From Selaginella moellendorffii (Eukaryota > Streptophyta > Lycopodiopsida > Selaginellales > Selaginellaceae), in assembly GCF_000143415.4 (NCBI RefSeq), contig NW_003314269.1, positions 3,157,060 to 3,194,571 on the forward strand: a stretch of 37,512 nt of DNA, read 5' to 3'. A program made the position numbers and the translations under genes. How positions within the stretch are numbered: position 1 is the stretch's first letter; each line of letters begins with the position of its first letter. The notes beneath the pieces are model-generated. The model had not been told where the DNA came from. It worked only from the letters and a program-made list of their open reading frames with translations, and ran no database searches. Below, one piece after another: positions 30,857 to 37,512 of the stretch.

Positions 30857-31768
30857 ATGGCTTCGCAATCTCCTCCTTTGACTCTAGAGCAGCAGTTGCT
30901 TGATGCTATGCGCTTGCAATTGAACAACCAAACTCAGTTGATGGCGGCACATGGTACAACTCCTCCTGCTCTTGGTGCCAATCCTCGCGTTCGGCCAGAG
31001 TTCTTTCGTGGGAATCCTGGGGATGATGTATACCATTGGTTCGATCATTTCACGGTGATTGCCACATATCATTCTTGGGATGATGCTCGACATTTGCGTG
31101 AGTTCCCCACATGTCTCCAAGGGACGGCACTGCAGTGGTACAATGGATTGAGCGCAGTCACTCGTGGCGATTGGAGTGTTCTTCCGAACGTCTTCAAATG
31201 CGCTTTCGGACATGCCGACGATTGTGATGATGCCTTCCAACAATTGCATCGTCTTCGCCAAGGGCCATTTGAGTCGGTGATGTAATTTGGCGTTCGTTTC
31301 TGAAGTCTTTTGCTTTGTGCGGAGCCAAATATGTCGGAGCGGATCAAGCTAGGAATGTTGTGGCCAACACTTCGTCAAGATCTTGTCGGACTTGTGTATG
31401 CACTTGCTCCTGCCACTCTTGACAATGCTCTTCGCTTGGCACAACGTTATGAGACATCGCATTTTCCACTTCTTGCTACACATCCTTCAGCTCCACTTCC
31501 TATGAGTGATGGTCTTGTTCCCATGGAGGTTGATGCTGCTGCTACTCGAGTCCAAGGACACGGGCGAGGACGTGGTCGTGGCCGTGATGTTCGTTGCTGG
31601 GCGTGTGATGAAGTTGATCATACTTATCGGCGTTGTCGGCGCTTTCCGGATTGGCGACCTCCATTTCCTAGATGGAGACCTTGGCGTCAGCAACGTCCCG
31701 TTGGTGCTGCTGCGGTGGAAGGTTTGGATACTGAGGTGCATTTGGGAAACGAGGAATCGCACGAGTAA
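30857..31768 (+). pseudogene. gag of element C, two stop codons
   Basis: Starts at ATG 30857 (Met-Ala-Ser-Gln), the first codon with clear homology to D. The capsid-like domain spans about 31000-31480, including a Leu-Gln-Gly-Thr-Ala-Leu-Gln-Trp-Tyr segment. TAA at 31283 and TGA at 31301 interrupt the same frame, which then runs open to 31768. An Arg-Gly basic patch precedes an intact CX2CX4HX4C zinc knuckle (31595-31636). Length about 303 codons, ordinary for gypsy Gag. With two stops no full-length Gag is expected. Confidence 0.85.
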
Positions 31769-31793
31769 TGGAGGGATCTTGCGCGAATAAGTT

Positions 31794-31814
31794 AAACCCT
31801 AAACCCTAAACCCT
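31794..31814 (+). repeat. Three plant-type telomere repeats between gag and pol of C
   Basis: Three perfect AAACCCT units in tandem, 21 bp, lie 26 bp after the gag stop. They put a TAA (31800-31802) in the pol frame. The corresponding place in D reads GTGACCCTTTCAC between the same flanks (AATAA-TTA and CTTTCTTTC), so the array is specific to C. Confidence 0.9.
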
Positions 31815-34800
31815 CCATCTTTCTTTCGGGAGTATTATCAAGGGGTTCACTCGGCACCGGTTCATCCAGTGTTTACTTTCCAAGCTCATTTTTATAACAA
31901 GAGGTCTCCTATTCTTCTCTCCGTGTTGGTTGATATAGGTTTGAGTTTATCTTCTATTGCTTGACCTGTTGCCACACGTTGTCGTCTACACTTGCGTCGT
32001 GCGGCGGATCCAGTTTTCATTCTTTATGGCAATGGCCGTACACATGCATGTGCACGAGATGATGCAGACCTGGTTATGCGTGTGGGCGATCTCGAGCTTG
32101 AGTTGCAGTCGTTGCGAGTGGTGCCGAGTCAAGCTTTTGACCTCATTCTTGGTATGGATTGGTTGCAGCGCAATCATGCCAAGTGTGACTTTGAGGCTTC
32201 TCCCCCTTGTCTCATACTTCCTTATGTTTCATCCATTCCTCTCACTTCCGTACCTCTTCGTCCCTCTACTTTTACCTCTGCTTCCATTACTTTTGTTCCC
32301 CCACTATTTCCTCTTGTGTTTCCATCTTGTTCTGCTCTTCCCTTTTCCGATCCCTCCGATGATCTTTGTGTTGCAGCTGTTGACCAGCTCATGAAGGAGT
32401 ATTCTGATCTCTTTGAATTTGACCTATCATCTGGGGCCAAGATTGCCACATGTCATCCCATTCCAACCGGGGATGCTCGTCCAATCAAGGTTCCTGTTCG
32501 TCGTCGGTCACCCAAGGAGATCAAGATTTTATGTGCAAACGTCAAGGAGATGTTGGAGAAGGGTGTTATTCGGAAGTCGTGGAGTCCTTGGGCATGTGAA
32601 CCTCATCTTGTGACGAAGCTTGATGGGAGTATTCGTTTTTGCATCGACTATTGTCCGTTAAATGAAGTGACGATCCCGAACGTGTACCCTCTTCCTCACA
32701 CTGCTGATTTCTTGGATCGTCTGGGGCGAAGTCGTTGGTTCACCAAGCTAGATCTTGCTTCTGGGTATTGGCAAGTACCGATGGCCGAAGAAGATATTCC
32801 TAAGACTGCTTTTCGTACACCATTTGGTTTGTACGAGTTCTTGGTGATGCCGTTTGGTTTGAACAATGCTCTAGCAACTTTTCAGCGGATGATGGACGAG
32901 GTTCTTTGCGATATGCCGGAGGTGATGGCTGACTTCATTGATGATGTCTTGATCCACTCGGAGGGGACGTGGGAGGAGCACGTTCGTGATGTTTGTAAAG
33001 TGTTGGATCAGCTACGCGACGTTGGTTTAAAGCTGAAGCGGTCAAAGTGCGTGTTTGGGTCCAAGGACACAACTTATCTTAGGTACCGTATTTCTCGTGA
33101 GGGTTTGCAAGTTGATCCTGATAAACTTGTGGCTGTTCTAAAGTTCCCTACTCCAAAGTGTGTGAATGATGTGCAGCATTTTTTGGGTAAGGTGCAGTAT
33201 CTCGGTCGTTTTGTGGATCATCTTTTCGACCGCACTACACCATTGCGAGCGTTGCTGAAGTCATCAACGCCATCTTTCATCTAGTCTCCGGATTGTGAGC
33301 GGGCGTTCGTGAATCTCAAAGAGCTATTGACGACTCCTCCGGTTTTGGCATATCCTGACTACACTCGACCTTTTATTTTGCGCGTGGATACTTCTGACAT
33401 TGGTCTTGGAGGTGTGTTGATGCAAGAGAGCTCGAGTGTGCCTGGTCAACGCCATCCCATTGCATACATAAGCCGTACATTACAACCAGCGGAGATGAAC
33501 TACTCTACGACGGAGAAGGAGTGTTTAGCAGCAGTCTGGGGTTTCGAGAAACTTCATGCATATCTACATGGTTCTCGGACGTTACTTGAAGGTGACCATG
33601 CTGCTGTTACTTCATTATTGAAGCGGAAGAACCTGGTTGGTCGTACGGCTCGATGGGTTTTGAAGCTTCAGATATATGATTTCGATATTGTTCATCGCCC
33701 AGGGAGTTCTATGGCTGATGCTGATGCCCTTTCTCGAGCTCCTCTTCCTTCTCCACTCACTTCTCATGTTTCTGATGAACCTGTTGTTCCAGCATCTGTG
33801 GATTTTCTAGATGAGGATTCTGTGCCGTCGGCAGTTGCTGTCCTTGACGTTCAGTGTCCACAGGGCGCAGAGCAAGATCTACCTTCTCTTGATGAGGTTC
33901 GCGAGGCTCAAAAGATTGAGCCGTGGATTCGAAGGCTTCGAGATGGGTTTGAGAATTCTGCATCACTTGCTGATGATTTGCCTTTCTGGCATTTACATTC
34001 TCAATATCGCCTTGAAGATGGCCTTCTTTATTTTGTGGGGACGGATCTTGATGATCATTTACGGCTGGTGGTGCCTTCGGTGTTTATTCCGCGGTTTCTC
34101 CATGCCTACCATGATTCTCCTATTCTAGGTGGGCATATGGGACACCGTCGTGTCACCGAGAAGTTGCGCAGGTCTTTCTATTGGCCAGAGATGCGACATG
34201 ATATTATCTGGTATGTGCGTAGCTGCGTTTGGTGCCAAGCTCATAATACTCCCCCTTGTGCTGTAGAAGGACGGTTGGAGTCAATTGAAGTTTCCCGTCC
34301 ATTTGAGTTGGTGGCGTTTGATCTTATGGGACCTTTTCCACGATCGACCACTGGCAATGAGTATGTTATTATTGCTTCTGACTACTTGACTTGCTGGGTG
34401 GAAGTTGGTGCTCTTGCTAGTGCCTCTGCAACTGCTGTTGGATACTTCCTCTTCAATCGAGTGGTGTTCCAGCATTCTTGTCCAGAGCGGATTCTTTCGG
34501 ATAATGGTCCTGCATTTATGGCTGAGGTATTTCATGTTTTGACATCTCAGCTGGGGATACGCCACACTTTTATGAGTGCTTATCATCCACAATCAGACGG
34601 TCTGGTGGAACAGCTCGTTCGGACATTCAAAGAGATGATTGCGAAGTATGTGAACTTTCAGCATTCGGATTGGGATGGTTATTTGCCGTCTCTTCGGTAT
34701 GCCTATGTCACAGGGGTGCAGAGTTCTGTTGGTGCTTCACCATATAAACTTTTATATGGTCATGATCCAATATTACCAACAGAGCTGGGTTTACCTTCGC

Positions 34801-35243
34801 AATTGTCACGAGCTCCTGATGCTAGGTCATGGGATCAATATTTGACAAACATTCTTCCACTTGTCTGAGCAGAGTCTGCTGAACACTTAGGCCGCGTACA
34901 AGTGGGACAACAACGGCGCTACAATTCCCATTATCATCCACCTACGGAGTACAAAGTGGATGATTTGGTGTTAGTCCGTTTTCCCCATCTTACGGTACAT
35001 GGTTTATCTAAGGGGCTCCTTGCGCAGTGGAAAGGACCGTATCGGGTGTTGCAGCAAGTTGGACCACAAGTTTATGAGGTTTGGCATTACGTTCAGCAAG
35101 CCGATCCTCCGGAGATTGTGCATGTGCAGCGGTTAAAACGCTTCATACAAAGGGATCAGGAGCAGTTAATACCGTCTACAGATCCGCCGATGCCTCCTCC
35201 TGACGTTCCTCCAGATCTCGGCCCATCTACAAGAGAACCCTGA
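31803..35243 (+). pseudogene. pol of element C: protease, RT, RNase H, integrase
   Basis: One frame spans the region with stops at 31962, 33282 and 34866. The protease site is Asp-Ile-Gly (31932-31940). RT carries Phe-Ile-Asp-Asp at 32934-32945, both catalytic Asp kept. RNase H starts near 33309 (Val-Asp-Thr-Ser-Asp near 33385). Integrase has an HHCC domain (about 34105-34235), Asp in Ala-Phe-Asp-Leu-Met (about 34320), Asp in Leu-Ser-Asp-Asn-Gly (about 34500), Glu in Leu-Val-Glu-Gln (about 34610), and a GPY/F motif near 35028. The frame ends at 35243 without a chromodomain. Each stop could come from a single C-to-T or G-to-A change. Confidence 0.9.
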
Positions 35244-35275
35244 CGGCCTTCCATTATTCCGAGAGGAGGGGATGA

Positions 35276-35449
35276 TGTGAGGGCCAAGTGTACGGCTACG
35301 ATGCCGTATACTAATATTAGCGTAGTAGGATTTTGGTAGCCGTCGGATTGGTTTCAATCCGGACCACTCGCTCCTGTATATAAGCTAGGGTTTTTGGGTT
35401 AATTGATATGCACATTTCTGTATTCCCTTTCATATTCCATGCACTCACA
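35276..35449 (+). repeat. 3' LTR of C with preceding polypurine tract
   Basis: 174 bp, TGTGAGGGCC to ACTCACA; the TATA box is TATATAAG (35377-35384). GAGAGGAGGGGATGA (35261-35275) directly before it is the polypurine tract. It differs from the 5' copy at about four bases and lacks 4 bp near the TATA box. Confidence 0.9.
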
Positions 35450-36315
35450 GCTTATATTTTATAAATACAAGATTAATATTTTTGCATATCCACCATATAA
35501 TGAAAAAAATATACCAGAAAAAATTTAGAAAAGTCAATTAATTATAGCACTGAAATCTCTATCCAATAGATAACATTAGTAGCCTCAAGTGACATATAAT
35601 CAATAATAGTGTGGAGTGGAATGGTAAAGGAAGAGAATGTAGTAGAGATTAAGAAGGAAAAACAAATTTATCCTAGATCTAGTGAAAAGCAATGTCAAAA
35701 AACTTTGCCCTCTAGAGACAAATTGCAATACCCCTCAACTACATTAATGTGAGTGTTTATTCTTGTATATAAGCAAGGGTTTAAACCCCAATTAAAATAT
35801 ATCCCTTGAACCAGATGTAGTCCAAATGGATGTTATGCTGATTGCATGCATAAGGAGAAAAACTTTTGGGTGAGAACTAGTAGCTTTGGCTATGAAGACT
35901 TGGGAGAGAGAATACTAATTTTCCTTTGTTAATTTTTTTAGGTCAGGAAGATGATCATCTTCAAGACCCAATCTATTCACCAAGAGTGCTTTGTGGTTCT
36001 TTTAGAACTAAGTAGCCTACAAGGTGGCATCAGTGTTGGAAGGTCTTGATTCAATTCCCTCAACCGAATCCCAAAAATCTTTAGCTATTAAAGTTAATTG
36101 GACTTTGGTCTTTTATGTTATGAAGTTCTCACTCGTGAACTTTTGGAGCAGCTTCTCCCATCATTTATCAAATGTTAGGAGGTGGAGTACTAGAAGCCAT
36201 TAGTTTCTAGAGAAAATGTAAGCTAGAAGCAAGCCTTTGTTGCCACCATCAATGTTTGTGTTAACCTCTTAGTCCTAATCATTGGGTGATCACTTCGCCA
36301 CTATAGTTGGGCTTG
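35450..36315. other. Remainder of the AT repeat and an LTR-like scrap of the C/D family
   Basis: 35450 to about 35545 completes the split tandem-repeat unit. Around 35690-35755, CTCTAGAGACAAATTG...CCCCTCAACTACATTAATGTGAGTG resembles the leader and LTR edge of D on the minus strand; next to it TTCTTGTATATAAGCAAGGGTTT resembles the C LTR on the plus strand, so this is a rearranged scrap. Nothing recognised from 35830 to 36315. Confidence 0.45.
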
Positions 36316-36655
36316 TGTAGCGTATGTGGTTTTCAACCTTTGTCCTATGGTGATTTACCATAGGATAACCACAAAGTAGAATTTAAACCTTCCATGTGCG
36401 TCATATGCCACATGCCACATACCATGTGTCCAAAGGATAGCAGAGTGGAACCCAAGTTTCAGGGCCTTGAGCCACTGAACAAAGGAATAGAGCCAAACTC
36501 CTAAGCATGGAGCTAAGAAGCAAAAGAACTGGAACACAAAGTGATTCCCGAGCATTTAGCCCAAGGAGTTAAGGGACAGGAGCATGGAATGGCTTGGAAC
36601 AGTCTTAGAGCATTTAACATCCTAATGCCAGGACTAGTATGCAAAATGGAGCCAA
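36316..36655 (-). repeat. LTR-like dispersed repeat R, copy 4
   Basis: Collinear with 998-1335, from TGTAGC to GGAGCCAAA. The central hairpin is kept with 9 bp (TCCTATGGT 36343-36351 and ACCATAGGA 36357-36365, loop GATTT), although the surrounding sequence has many substitutions. Confidence 0.65.
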
Positions 36656-36821
36656 ATAGAGTTTAGTGCTATTTCAGCTTATTAAATATGGAATGTCTCT
36701 AAATTGCGAATTTAGGCATCAAATGAACATCATTGTGTTCAAGACAATCTCTACATTCCATAGATATATTAAATGAGCAAATCTAGACATTTTTCATAAA
36801 TAGCATTTAAAACCGAATGGT

Positions 36822-37463
36822 ATTAACACAAGGTGCATGATAGTGAGGGTGTTTGGTAGATACAATAAGCTATCATTTAGTGAATATTGAAGGACTAAGC
36901 TCAATATCATAGAGGTTCTCAACACTAGCAAGTGTAAGTTAATGAATAAGTTTTGTTAACCAAGTCAAGTATATTTGACTAATAGCACTTAAGAATTCTA
37001 TCTTTATGCTCATCTAGTCAAGTCTAATCTAAATCATCTTGATTAAACCCTTGCATTTCTCCTGGGCTTGCTCAATTGAATTCTGTTCAGATATTATAGG
37101 TGCTTGATGAAACTTTGTCTTAAACACACCTCATGCTTAAGCTCTTAATTGCTCATATCAATATATATGTATTACACCTAAATTTGGAGCTAAACTCCAA
37201 GCCCGTTGCACTACAAAACAAGGGTCCAGTACACTCTTAATCCCATGAGCACCAGATGAGATCAACATAAAGGGCATGATAGCAAGAGTGTTTGGCAAAC
37301 ACGATAAGCTATTATTTAATCAATATTGAGGGACTAATATCAATATCATAGGGGTTCCCAACACTAACAAGTGCAAGTCAATGAATAAGTTTCTCTAACC
37401 AAGTCAAGTATATTTAACTAATAGCATTTAGAAATTTCATCCTTATGCTTATTTGGTCAAGTG
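36822..37463 (+). repeat. Direct repeat pair of about 205 bp
   Basis: 36822-37025 and 37260-37463 share a long ordered match: GCATGATAG..AG-GTGTTTGG, ATAAGCTAT, AATATTGA, CAATATCATAG, CCAAGTCAAGTATATTT. They are 438 bp apart. The spacer 37026-37259 has no recognisable gene. Could be tandem satellite units or terminal repeats of a short element; ends are not resolved. Confidence 0.65.
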
Positions 37464-37512
37464 CACACGCAATGACCAATTTCTCAACTAGCTTAGATGA
37501 AGACCATAGAGG

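Larger units (their letters stand above)
30447..35449 (+). mobile_element. Ty3/gypsy element C, nearly complete
   Basis: LTRs 30447-30624 and 35276-35449 (178 and 174 bp) begin TGTGAGGGCC and end CTCACA. They differ by about four substitutions and one 4-bp indel, so C is older than B but much younger than A or D. GCTT flanks both sides (30443-30446 and 35450-35453), perhaps a 4-bp target duplication. Gag and pol are complete in layout but carry stop codons. No chromodomain follows the integrase. The very short LTRs and non-Met primer site set it apart from A/B. Confidence 0.92.

Overview
This window looks like land-plant intergenic heterochromatin. It holds Ty3/gypsy LTR retrotransposons with initiator-Met-tRNA-type primer sites, a chromodomain-bearing integrase, a short run of the plant telomere repeat (CCCTAAA) and a decayed fragment resembling plant pentatricopeptide-repeat (PPR) proteins. 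I see no intact host gene, no tRNA or rRNA gene, and nothing prokaryotic. The species cannot be named from the sequence.

Layout. About 1.3-19.4 kb is one nested retrotransposon complex. The oldest layer is a ruined chromovirus ('A'): LTR 1336-2425; gag, protease, RT and RNase H at 2485-5760; integrase and chromodomain pieces at 15013-15404 and 17260-17774; a second LTR at 18171-19208; and then the start of another internal region, so the order is LTR-internal-LTR-internal. An antisense solo LTR of a related family ('B') sits inside A (5765-6225 plus 13692-15012). Inside that solo LTR is a very young, complete, non-coding B element (6226-13686) with a perfect 5-bp target duplication and LTRs of about 1.65 kb. 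A third, older antisense B LTR (15405-17259) carries a nested miniature LTR element (15512-16101). About 19.4-24.8 kb is AT-rich decayed DNA with an LTR-like repeat, a PPR-like fragment and a possible copia-like end. At 24794-29313 lies a heavily mutated minus-strand gypsy element ('D'), followed by a 380-bp TA-rich microsatellite. At 30447-35449 lies a younger relative ('C') on the plus strand, with gag and pol nearly complete apart from a few stop codons. The remainder is AT-rich and holds two direct-repeat pairs.

Main observation. The 4.15-kb internal region of the young B element has no credible protein. Instead it is an almost continuous string of short perfect hairpins (5-9 bp arms, 3-10 nt loops), about one every 45-50 bp, nearly all with different arm sequences. 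By eye, at least 21 have perfect arms of 7 bp or more with loops of 10 nt or less; about 2 would be expected by chance in that length at even base composition. The LTRs carry similar hairpins. One sub-cluster contains two hairpins whose 7-nt loop and GGTTCGAGTCC sequence mimic a tRNA T-arm. It recurs, with altered but still pairing arms, in the 3' non-coding part of chromovirus A, which also shares B's primer-site type, the sequence before the 3' LTR and LTR motifs. B therefore looks like a structured-RNA non-autonomous retrotransposon that may have been mobilised by A-type proteins.

How the parts fit. A-type elements would have supplied Gag and Pol, and B supplies only cis signals and structure. 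C and D are a separate gypsy lineage with very short LTRs. C/D/A coding decay is dominated by C-to-T and G-to-A changes, as expected for methylated, silenced repeats.
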